Positions 1 through 7,030 of a DNA stretch of 64,000 nt are shown piece after piece. The translations under genes and the position numbers were made by a program. Location: the NCBI RefSeq assembly GCF_006517275.1, contig NZ_CP041191.1:124001-188000 (forward strand), given 5' to 3'. Source of the DNA: Labrenzia sp. PHM005. Lineage in GTDB: Bacteria > Pseudomonadota > Alphaproteobacteria > Rhizobiales > Stappiaceae. The notes beneath the pieces were generated by a model, which worked only from the letters and a program-made list of their open reading frames with translations, did not search any database and was not told the origin of the DNA. Numbering within the stretch: position 1 is the first letter of the stretch; every line of letters begins with the position of its first letter.

Positions 1-744
1 GTCGACGCGCAACAAAACACTGCGGCCGACCATCAGTTCGGCCAGCTCTTCCATCGAGGTGTTTTTTGTTTCCCGGGTCGCGACCATTTCACCGCGGCGC
101 ATGACAGACACTTCATCGGTGGCCGCCATGATTTCACGCAGTTTGTGCGTGATCAGCAGGATCGTTTTGCCTTCGTTTTTCAGAACATTGAGGATCTTAA
201 AAAGGTGATCGGCTTCGGCCGGTGTCAGCACGCCTGTCGGTTCATCCAGGATTAAAACCTCAGCACTGCGGTAAAGCGCCTTCAGAATTTCCACACGCTG
301 CTGCAAACCAACCGGGAGTTCACCTGTGATGGCCTCCGGATCGACGCGCAGTTCATATTCCATTTCCAGCCGTTGAAGTTCGGTTCTGGCTCGGGTCAGC
401 CCACCGGCCAGAAGCGCGCTGTCTTCGGCACCCAGTACGACATTTTCCAAAACCGTGAAATTGTCGACCAGCATGAAGTGCTGGTGAACCATCCCGATCC
501 CCATACCGATCGCGGCTTTTGAATCGGCGATCGTGACCTTGTTGCCATTGACAATAATGTCGCCACTGTCAGCTTGATAGAAGCCGTACAAAATGGACAT
601 CAAGGTGGACTTACCGGCGCCGTTTTCGCCGATAATACCGTGGATCGATCCTTTTTTCACCACAAGGTCAATGTCCTTGTTGGCGTGAACCGCTCCAAAG
701 CTCTTGTTTATGTTGCGCAGTTCGATTGCCGGTGTTTCGCTCAT
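1..744 (-). CDS. ABC transporter ATP-binding protein, nucleoside/sugar type (3' end cut)
   Basis: Cytoplasmic ATPase of an importer; by neighbourhood with two BMP binding proteins it should energise uptake of nucleosides or a related small molecule. I translated 248 codons from the ATG at 744. It has a Walker A (GENGAGKST), a Q-loop (MVHQHFMLV), a signature segment LPVGLQQR in place of LSGGQ, a Walker B (VLILDEPTGVLTP) and the switch His (LITHK). The degenerate signature and the -GVLTP- D-loop are typical of the YufO/RbsA-like family, which normally has two ATPase halves (about 500 residues). Only the first half is in the window, so the second half and the permeases presumably lie beyond the left edge. 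It is the third gene of the SorC-BMP-BMP-ATPase set, 67 bases after the second BMP gene. Confidence 0.93.
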   Translation of the reverse strand, partial: MSETPAIELRNINKSFGAVHANKDIDLVVKKGSIHGIIGENGAGKSTLMSILYGFYQADSGDIIVNGNKVTIADSKAAIGMGIGMVHQHFMLVDNFTVLENVVLGAEDSALLAGGLTRARTELQRLEMEYELRVDPEAITGELPVGLQQRVEILKALYRSAEVLILDEPTGVLTPAEADHLFKILNVLKNEGKTILLITHKLREIMAATDEVSVMRRGEMVATRETKNTSMEELAELMVGRSVLLRVD

Positions 745-811
745 GCCATCCCCCAGGCGTGACGATTGTTTTTTGTCATTGTTGTGCCCCGTTTGGTTGT
801 CCAGGCTGCCC

Positions 812-1804
812 TTAGAAAGGGCAAGGTCCACCCGTCACCACATCATGGACTTCGATCTCGCCATTTGAGATCGCTTGGACCGCAGCTTCTGCCGCGGTTT
901 TCATATCTTCCGTAATCAGGACTTCGTTGTTGTCGTCCAGCACCCAGTCCATGCCGCCTTCCTTAAGACCCAGAACCTGGATGCCCGGCACGAACTTTCC
1001 GTCTTTTGCAGCTGAAAAACTGTCATAGACCGCATTATCGACGCGCTTCCGGATGGAAGTCAGCACCTTTCCCGGGTGCAGACCATTTTGGTTGCTGTCA
1101 GTTCCAACACCCAGAATGTTCGCATCTGCCGCAGCCTGCAAAACACCAATGCCCGTGCCGCCGGCAGCTTGAATGATGACATCGGCACCTTGGTTGATCT
1201 GACCGCGGGCCAGTTCAGCCCCGCGCACCGGATCGGCAAAGGCGGCTGGCGTATCGCCGGTCATATTGGAGAGAACTTTGATTTGCGGATTGGCTGCCAG
1301 AGCGCCCTGTTTGTAGCCGCACAAAAACCGCTGGATGATCGGAATGTCCATTCCGCCAACAAAACCAATTGTGCCTGATTTGGATGCCATCGCAGCCAGC
1401 AAACCGCCAATGTACGAGCCTTCATGTTCCTTGAACACGTAGGACCGGACATTGGGCTGGTCGACGACCATATCGGCGATCGCAAAATCCGTTTCAGGAA
1501 AGTCTTGAGCCACTTGGCCAAGCGCATTTGCCTGGTTAAAACCAATGGCAACAACAGGTGCATGTCCACGGCTGGCGAAATTGCGCAAGGCCTGAAGGCT
1601 CTGCGCATCGCGCTCCAGCTCAAACTCACGCACTGTTTGACCGGTTTCGCTGGCATAGCGCGACACCCCGGTATAGGCGCTTTCATTAAAAGAGCCATCA
1701 AACTTGCCGCCAACAGAATAGACGATTGCCGGATCTGCCTGTGCCGGTAAAACCGTCAGGCAGCCGACCACTGCCGCCAATAGTCCTGAACGAAAACGGA
1801 TCAT
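812..1804 (-). CDS. BMP family ABC transporter substrate-binding protein (second copy)
   Basis: Periplasmic binding protein of the basic-membrane-protein/PnrA family, which delivers purine nucleosides or similar ligands to an ABC importer. From the ATG at 1804 it is 330 residues with a signal peptide (MIRFRSGLLAAVVGCLTVLPAQA). An upstream in-frame start at 1843 would bury that signal behind 13 extra residues, so I prefer 1804, which has GGGGA just upstream. Family landmarks are VGGKFDGSFNESAYTG, the FKEHEGSYIGGLLAAMAS block, FVGGMDIP and the AAGGTGIGVLQAA ligand-pocket segment. It ends in a Cys-containing tail (GGPCPF), as its neighbour does (QKCPS). It is clearly a paralogue of the upstream BMP gene, and two binding proteins probably share one transporter. 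Confidence 0.93.
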   Translation of the reverse strand: MIRFRSGLLAAVVGCLTVLPAQADPAIVYSVGGKFDGSFNESAYTGVSRYASETGQTVREFELERDAQSLQALRNFASRGHAPVVAIGFNQANALGQVAQDFPETDFAIADMVVDQPNVRSYVFKEHEGSYIGGLLAAMASKSGTIGFVGGMDIPIIQRFLCGYKQGALAANPQIKVLSNMTGDTPAAFADPVRGAELARGQINQGADVIIQAAGGTGIGVLQAAADANILGVGTDSNQNGLHPGKVLTSIRKRVDNAVYDSFSAAKDGKFVPGIQVLGLKEGGMDWVLDDNNEVLITEDMKTAAEAAVQAISNGEIEVHDVVTGGPCPF

Positions 1805-1849
1805 GAGATCCCCGCTAGTATTATCCGGGAGAAATTCAAGCAAAGTAGA

Positions 1850-1873
1850 CCCCGCGCGAAACCACGCGCGAGG
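1850..1873 (-). terminator. GC-rich hairpin between the two BMP genes
   Basis: CCCCGCGCG and CGCGCGAGG pair (one mismatch) around a six-base loop. No T-run follows on the minus strand, so it is more likely a partial terminator or an mRNA 3'-end stabiliser than a full stop. Such hairpins behind binding-protein genes commonly keep the binding protein in excess over the rest of the transporter. Confidence 0.5.
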
Positions 1874-1890
1874 CCCGATTGACTATCTAA

Positions 1891-2892
1891 TTAAGATGGG
1901 CACTTCTGATCGGACATGTAATCGTGAACCACGATTTCGCCGGATTTGATCTTAGCGGATGCCTGCTCAACTGCCGCTTTCATCTCATCATTGATGAGTT
2001 CGGCATTGTTGTCGTCGAGCGCCCAATCAACGCCGCCCTCTTTCAGGCCAAGAACCTCAAAGCCAGAAGACCAGGCATCGTTGGAAGCATCTTCAAACGC
2101 CTGATAAACAGCAATGTCGACGCGCTTGAGCATGGAGGTCAAAACGGACCCCGGATGCAGACCGTTCTGGTTGCTGTCCACGCCGATGCCGAGTTTGCCA
2201 GCGTCAGCTGCAGCTTGGAGTACACCAATGCCGGTGCCGCCCGCAGCGTGGTAAACAACGTCTGCACCGCGATCGAACTGAGATTTCGCAAGTTCGCCAC
2301 CCTTAACCGGGTCGTTCCATGCAGCGCCGGTAGTACCGGTCATGTTTTCGAAAACTTCTGCGTTGGGTGCAGCAGCCAGGACGCCCTGCTTGTAACCACA
2401 AGCAAAACGGCGGATCAGCGGGATGTCCATGCCGCCAACAAAACCGACCTTGTCAGCTTCCGATGCCATAGCAGCCAGCATGCCGACAATGTAGGAACCT
2501 TCGTGTTCTTTAAAGAGAATGGAGCGAACGTTCGGCAGATCGACAACCATGTCAACGATGGCGAACTGAAGGTCCGGGAATTCCTTGGCAACTTTCTCAA
2601 CCGCATTCGCCTGCGAGAAACCGATCGCAACGATCGGGTTCATGCCGCGCTTGGCAAAGTTCCGCAGAGCCTGCTCACGCTGGCTGTCGTTCTGGATTTC
2701 AAAGTCGCGGTATTCAATGTTGTAGTCAGTCTTGAATTGCTCCGCGCCAGTGTAGGCGGCTTCATTGAAAGACTTATCGAAACGGCCACCCAGATCATAG
2801 AGCACTGCCGGTTTGATGTCTGCCGCAGAAGCTGCAACTGCCGAAATAGCCAGACCGGCCAAAGCCGTTCCAATGGTAAGAAACTTTTTCAC
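1891..2892 (-). CDS. BMP family ABC transporter substrate-binding protein (first copy)
   Basis: Periplasmic ligand-binding protein of the BMP/PnrA family, 333 residues. The start is a GTG with a strong GGAGGAC eight bases upstream. A signal peptide ends near SAVAASA. Conserved blocks match the downstream paralogue: LGGRFDKSFNEAAYTG, FKEHEGSYIVGMLAAMAS, FVGGMDIPLIRRFACG, AAGGTGIGVLQAAAD and VDSNQNGLHPG. The two copies differ mostly in surface segments, suggesting an old duplication with possible change in ligand. It is the first transporter gene after the SorC-type regulator (69-base gap containing a small GC-rich hairpin) and, with the hairpin behind it, is probably the most highly expressed member. 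Confidence 0.94.
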   Translation of the reverse strand: MKKFLTIGTALAGLAISAVAASAADIKPAVLYDLGGRFDKSFNEAAYTGAEQFKTDYNIEYRDFEIQNDSQREQALRNFAKRGMNPIVAIGFSQANAVEKVAKEFPDLQFAIVDMVVDLPNVRSILFKEHEGSYIVGMLAAMASEADKVGFVGGMDIPLIRRFACGYKQGVLAAAPNAEVFENMTGTTGAAWNDPVKGGELAKSQFDRGADVVYHAAGGTGIGVLQAAADAGKLGIGVDSNQNGLHPGSVLTSMLKRVDIAVYQAFEDASNDAWSSGFEVLGLKEGGVDWALDDNNAELINDEMKAAVEQASAKIKSGEIVVHDYMSDQKCPS

Positions 2893-2961
2893 TTATATGT
2901 CCTCCGACATGTGCGGGGGCCTGCGTTTTGCCGGCCCGTTTCCCCTCGAGACTCAGCTGCT

Positions 2962-3945
2962 TTATGCAGACTGTGCCAAGTTTAAGCCGACCTTGGCGCT
3001 GAGAGCCTTAGCAAGGGTCTCATCCGCCACTAGATCGGTAATGACACCGGTACGCAGCGCAGCAAGTGTTGCATCCACCTTGCTTTCGCCGCCTACCAGC
3101 GCAATCACCCGGCTCCCGCGCACTTCATCGAAATGAAGGCCGACCGCGCAATCTCCGAGCGGGTCGGGAGCCAATTCTCCGTCAATCGTCAAAAAGCGCC
3201 CCATCAAATCACAAACGGCGCCACCCGACATTAGATTTTCTTGTTCCTGCTTGGAGATCATTCCACGCTGAACCAAATGCCCTTCATTTTCGACCGAGCC
3301 GATGCCAATCAGAAAAGCATCCGACTGGCGCGCGCGGTTCATAAGGTCCTGGACACTGCGCTGCGTGAGAAACATGGCTTTTTCCTCCCGATTTTCAGCG
3401 AAATAAGGCACAGGAAGGTAATAACCGACACCGCCGGTACGGGCTTGAATCTTTTGAATGATATCGTACGGGTTCGCAGCCAGAGTGCGGGTCAAGGACC
3501 CGCAGATCGACATGATCTCCAGATCGCTGCGCTGGATTTTGGGCAACGCCTCTACGGAAGCGGTCAATGTACGGCCCATACCAACGCCAAGACGCTTGAC
3601 GCCCGAGCCACTCAACAGCCCGGTGAGGAATTGAGACGCTGAGACAGATACAGCGCGCAGGGCACTGTCTTCATCATGGCCGCCAAGCTCCGGCGCGATG
3701 ATGCAATTGGACAGATTAAAGTGTGCAGTCAGCTCTTTCTCCAACTGCAAACACTCAAGCGGCCGGCCATCAATTTGAAACTTCACGTGACCTGCCTTTT
3801 GGGCATGCGCAATCAGGCGGTGGACTTTGGCCGGCGACACACCGAGCTGGACCGCGATCTCTCCTTGGGTGCGCCCGCCGACAAATGACAGCCAGGCAGC
3901 CCGGATCGCCATATAGGAGGCCCAATCGTCGTCCCGCACCGTCAT
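2962..3945 (-). CDS. SorC/DeoR-type sugar-binding transcriptional regulator
   Basis: Cytoplasmic DNA-binding regulator of 327 residues. The N-terminal 60 residues form a helix-turn-helix (GRTQGEIAVQLGVSPAKVHRLIAHA). The remaining 250 residues match the SorC effector-binding domain, with RLGVGMGRTLTASV, MSICGSLTRT, the GIGSVENEGHLVQRG block and the C-terminal DLVADETLAKALL-like helix. SorC proteins bind phosphorylated sugars. Lying directly upstream of, and in the same direction as, the BMP importer genes, it most likely controls that uptake system and perhaps itself. The effector cannot be told from sequence. Confidence 0.9.
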   Translation of the reverse strand: MTVRDDDWASYMAIRAAWLSFVGGRTQGEIAVQLGVSPAKVHRLIAHAQKAGHVKFQIDGRPLECLQLEKELTAHFNLSNCIIAPELGGHDEDSALRAVSVSASQFLTGLLSGSGVKRLGVGMGRTLTASVEALPKIQRSDLEIMSICGSLTRTLAANPYDIIQKIQARTGGVGYYLPVPYFAENREEKAMFLTQRSVQDLMNRARQSDAFLIGIGSVENEGHLVQRGMISKQEQENLMSGGAVCDLMGRFLTIDGELAPDPLGDCAVGLHFDEVRGSRVIALVGGESKVDATLAALRTGVITDLVADETLAKALSAKVGLNLAQSA

Positions 3946-4496
3946 TGATATTTACGCTCCCCCAAATTTTTCAGTCTGGCCCTTCCGCTAATTCAAATCC
4001 GCAATCAGCTTCACAGCCTCTCCACGGCCTCGAATCATCGGCACCCATCCAGTCTGAAAAATTCTTCACCAAATGAGAATTTCTTCAGATCATGGTCTGA
4101 CGGAGCGGCAGCGTCAATAAGAAAAGTTTACAAAAATGCAGCAAACAGCCGCCTTTTTAGGCAATTCAGAGTCAGGCCAGCCTGATTCTCGATAGGCAAT
4201 TACTGCCCACCACCACCTAACAGTTGCAACCAGACCGGAAAAATATGCCTAGCAATCCGGCACTTAATTCCCATCTGTGGAATAAATGCACTCTGTGCGC
4301 GTCTGATTTTGCCGGTTAAACAGAAACCTAGTACAATTGGCACATCACTTGCTGAGTAAAACTCTAATAACCAGCAGGTCAGGATAAGACCCTAAGTAGG
4401 AATCGCGAGAAACGAAAAACTAATAAATTAGAATAGAAAATAACAAAAAGGGGAGACGTGGCAAAAGGTCAAAAAGACCTAATGATGGAGAAACCA
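3946..4496. other. 551-base intergenic region between divergent genes
   Basis: This separates the SorC-type regulator (minus) from the DUF1194 gene (plus). Apart from one sigma-70-like promoter and the A-rich leader before the DUF1194 gene I see no gene, RNA or repeat here. The half nearest the DUF1194 gene is AT-rich. Confidence 0.6.
4309..4337 (+). promoter_or_regulatory. Possible sigma-70-type promoter of the DUF1194 gene
   Basis: TTGCCG, a 17-base spacer and TACAAT lie about 155 bases before the chosen start. The spacing is ideal and the -10 is close to consensus, but this is a visual match only. Confidence 0.4.
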
Positions 4497-5348
4497 ATGC
4501 GTCTCGAAAAAACTAGACACTGTGCACATAACGTCGGCAGAATACTGCCCTTCCTTTGCGTGGCCTTCGCTTTAGCCATGCCAGCTCAAGCCCGGGATTA
4601 CCTCCCGTCAAAGCTGTTTGCGAAACAGTACACCTATAATCCCGCCAACGAGGTTGATGTGGAATTGGTGCTTGCTGTTGATATTTCCCAATCCATGGAC
4701 ACCGAAGAGCAGGAGATCCAGCGTGCTGGCTATGTCTCTGCACTCACGTCCCAAGAGTTTCTAGATGCGATCCAGGTAGGGCCGATTGGCAAGATAGCCA
4801 TCACCTATATGGAGTGGGGCGGTGTGGACGAACACTTTGTCGTCGCCGACTGGACCATCGTCCAGGATGCCACTTCTGCATCTCATTTTGCTTCTAAGAT
4901 ATCTGAAGCCCCCCTTCGCCAGGTTCAAAGAACCTCAATCGCCTCCGCTCTGGAGAAATCCGTTTGGATGGTTCAGCACAACGAATACCAAGGCCTGCGC
5001 CAGGTGATCGATATCTCTGGCGACGGCCCGAACAACCAAGGTGGCTCCGTGACAGAAATGCGTGACCGTATGGTGCAAGCCGGTGTCACGATCAACGGCC
5101 TGCCGCTGATGATGAAGTCGAACAAGAACACCTGGCAAGCCATGCTGAACCTTGATCACTACTACGAAGATTGTGTGATTGGCGGTCCTGGTTCTTTCGC
5201 GATCCCTGTCCGGTCCAAGGAAGGTTTCGCCGATGCCATTCGCATGAAACTGGTCATGGAAATTGCCGGGATCTCAATGCCGGAACCGGATAACTACTTC
5301 CAAAAAGTCGCCATGCGCGAACCGGTCCGCTGCAACCTGTTTGACTAA
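4497..5348 (+). CDS. Secreted DUF1194 protein (von Willebrand-A-like)
   Basis: Exported protein of 283 residues, function unknown. A signal peptide (RILPFLCVAFALAMPAQA) is followed by a von Willebrand factor A-like fold: VELVLAVDISQSMD carries the D-x-S-x-S metal-site motif, and later IDISGDGPNNQGG, ITINGLPL, YEDCVIGGPGSF and the C-terminal RMKLVMEIAG blocks are hallmarks of DUF1194. I chose the ATG at 4497 because GGAG lies six bases upstream; a GTG at 4458 behind GGGGAGAC would add 13 residues and is possible. It stands alone with its own terminator. A metal-dependent adhesive or scaffold role is suggested only by the fold. Confidence 0.88.
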   Translation: MRLEKTRHCAHNVGRILPFLCVAFALAMPAQARDYLPSKLFAKQYTYNPANEVDVELVLAVDISQSMDTEEQEIQRAGYVSALTSQEFLDAIQVGPIGKIAITYMEWGGVDEHFVVADWTIVQDATSASHFASKISEAPLRQVQRTSIASALEKSVWMVQHNEYQGLRQVIDISGDGPNNQGGSVTEMRDRMVQAGVTINGLPLMMKSNKNTWQAMLNLDHYYEDCVIGGPGSFAIPVRSKEGFADAIRMKLVMEIAGISMPEPDNYFQKVAMREPVRCNLFD

Positions 5349-5379
5349 CTTCCACGTCTCCATCGCGGTTCCTCAGGCT

Positions 5380-5408
5380 GCGCCTTGCAAAAGGCGCGGC
5401 TCTTTTTT
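5380..5408 (+). terminator. Rho-independent terminator of the DUF1194 gene
   Basis: GCGCCTT and AAGGCGC pair perfectly around a GCAA loop, followed by GGC and a run of T. It separates the DUF1194 gene from mgsA. Confidence 0.85.
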
Positions 5409-5553
5409 GTTGGTGCAAACCCTTCACTCTTCCATTTTTTTTGATAGTTGAATAAAATCTCAGTTCTCCAAAGCGCATCTCCCTTTGCGCCCGGACCGCT
5501 TTGGCGTTAAACACTGGGACATTCCCCATTTCCTTGCTCAAAGGACGAGCCTC

Positions 5554-5982
5554 ATGCCCGCAATCCCAACGCTTGCCCTGGTCGCTCACGATGCAAAAAA
5601 AGACGCCATGGTCGAGTTTGCTAAGCATCATGAGGAAAAGCTACGTGGGTTCGATCTGGTCGCGACCGGCACAACAGGAGGCCGGATACTTGAGGCGTGT
5701 CCTAATCTGAATATCAATCGATTTAAGAGCGGACCTCTGGGCGGCGATCAGCAAATTGGCGCTATGATTGCCGAGGGCCGATTACATGGCCTTATCTTTT
5801 TTGTCGATCCTCTGTCGCCGATGCCTCATGACGTTGATGTCAAAGCTCTGATGCGCCTTGCGGTCGTCTACGATATGCCCATGGCCCTCAATCCATCGAC
5901 TGCGGCGATCTTGTTGCGTTCATCCCGGCTCACCGGACTGACAACGACATCCGATACGCCTGAAGTGAGCGTTGCTTCTTAA
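5554..5982 (+). CDS. mgsA: Methylglyoxal synthase
   Basis: Converts dihydroxyacetone phosphate to methylglyoxal and phosphate, a bypass of lower glycolysis when phosphate is short. The 142-residue length fits the family. Visible are [14 protein letters not shown], the phosphate-binding TGTTGGRI, the catalytic-Asp loop [14 protein letters not shown], and [21 protein letters not shown] start at the ATG preceded by AAGGA; the reading frame extends upstream to a TTG at 5485, but that part does not match the family. Its stop codon overlaps the glucokinase start (TAATG), so the two are translationally coupled. Confidence 0.95.
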   Translation: MPAIPTLALVAHDAKKDAMVEFAKHHEEKLRGFDLVATGTTGGRILEACPNLNINRFKSGPLGGDQQIGAMIAEGRLHGLIFFVDPLSPMPHDVDVKALMRLAVVYDMPMALNPSTAAILLRSSRLTGLTTTSDTPEVSVAS

Positions 5983-7019
5983 TGACTCTCCAAGACCAAA
6001 ACCCGTTCTCCTATCCAGTTCTGGTGGCCGATATTGGCGGTACCAATGCGCGTTTTGCGATGGTGGACAACGCAACGGCCCCGACCCGCATGTGTGCAAA
6101 AACGGCGACTGCAGATCATGCGGATATCTCCGCGGCCATTCGGGAAACGGTTTTGGCGGAAGCCGAAAAGAAACCAAGAACAGCAATCATTGCCGTTGCA
6201 GGCCCGGTCACTGGCAATACGATTCCGCTGACCAATGCCGCCTGGATAATCGAACCCTTGAAAATGATTGCGGAACTCGGCGTCGAACAGGTCATCGTGC
6301 TGAACGACTTTGAGGCGCAGGCCCTCGCGCTCCCTGGTTATCAAGGTGCCGATGTCGAGCAGGTCGGCCAAGGGTCACTGCGTGCAGATGCCACCAAATT
6401 TGTGCTCGGACCAGGCACAGGCCTTGGCGCTGCAGCGATGATCTTTGCAGCCGACACCTGGATACCGGTTCCAGGGGAAGGTGGCCATGTAGAACTCGGC
6501 CCAGTCACACCTGAGGACTTTGAAATCTGGCCGCACATAGCGCGCCGCAATGGCCGGATTGGCGCCGAAGAGATTTTGAGCGGCACTGGCCTGCCAAAAC
6601 TTGCTCAAGCTGTGTCAGCTTGGATGGACGCTGACCGCGATTTTGGAACACCAGCCAGCATCACCAAAGCTGCAGACGAAAACGACGCTGTTGCTGTGAA
6701 AACACTGGAAGTGTTCGCCCGGGCACTCGGCAGAGTCGCAGGTGATTTTGCCCTGACCACTCTCGCGCGCGGTGGGGTATATTTAACCGGCGGCATCACA
6801 CCGCGGATACCACGGTTTCTAACAGATGGAAATTTCAGAGCGGCCTTTGAGGCGAAGGCACCTCATGAAGCCTTAATGAACAAAATTCCGACCTTTATTG
6901 TACGCCACCCTGATCCGGCGCTTGAAGGTCTTGCTTCCTATGCCAGAGCGCCGGAGCAATTCGCTGTCGACCGGCGCGGCCGTGAATGGACCACCAACCC
7001 GGCTCAACAACCTGCCTAA
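5982..7019 (+). CDS. glk: Glucokinase
   Basis: Phosphorylates glucose to glucose-6-phosphate with ATP in the cytoplasm. The 345-residue product belongs to the bacterial Glk (ROK-independent) family: the phosphate loop VADIGGTNARF, the catalytic Asp in VIVLNDFEAQA, the adenosine-binding VLGPGTGLGAA, PGEGGHVELGP and the C-terminal GGVYLTGGITPRI segment are all present and intact. The one-base overlap with mgsA and the short gap to hrpB suggest one transcript. Coupling a glycolytic entry enzyme with a glycolytic overflow enzyme makes metabolic sense; hrpB is probably only a passenger. Confidence 0.96.
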   Translation: MTLQDQNPFSYPVLVADIGGTNARFAMVDNATAPTRMCAKTATADHADISAAIRETVLAEAEKKPRTAIIAVAGPVTGNTIPLTNAAWIIEPLKMIAELGVEQVIVLNDFEAQALALPGYQGADVEQVGQGSLRADATKFVLGPGTGLGAAAMIFAADTWIPVPGEGGHVELGPVTPEDFEIWPHIARRNGRIGAEEILSGTGLPKLAQAVSAWMDADRDFGTPASITKAADENDAVAVKTLEVFARALGRVAGDFALTTLARGGVYLTGGITPRIPRFLTDGNFRAAFEAKAPHEALMNKIPTFIVRHPDPALEGLASYARAPEQFAVDRRGREWTTNPAQQPA

Positions 7020-7030
7020 GGTCAATAAAC

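Noticed and set aside
1924..2985. 353-residue plus-strand frame antisense to the first BMP gene
   Set aside because: It mirrors codon bias of the real gene; it has no domain and no ribosome site.
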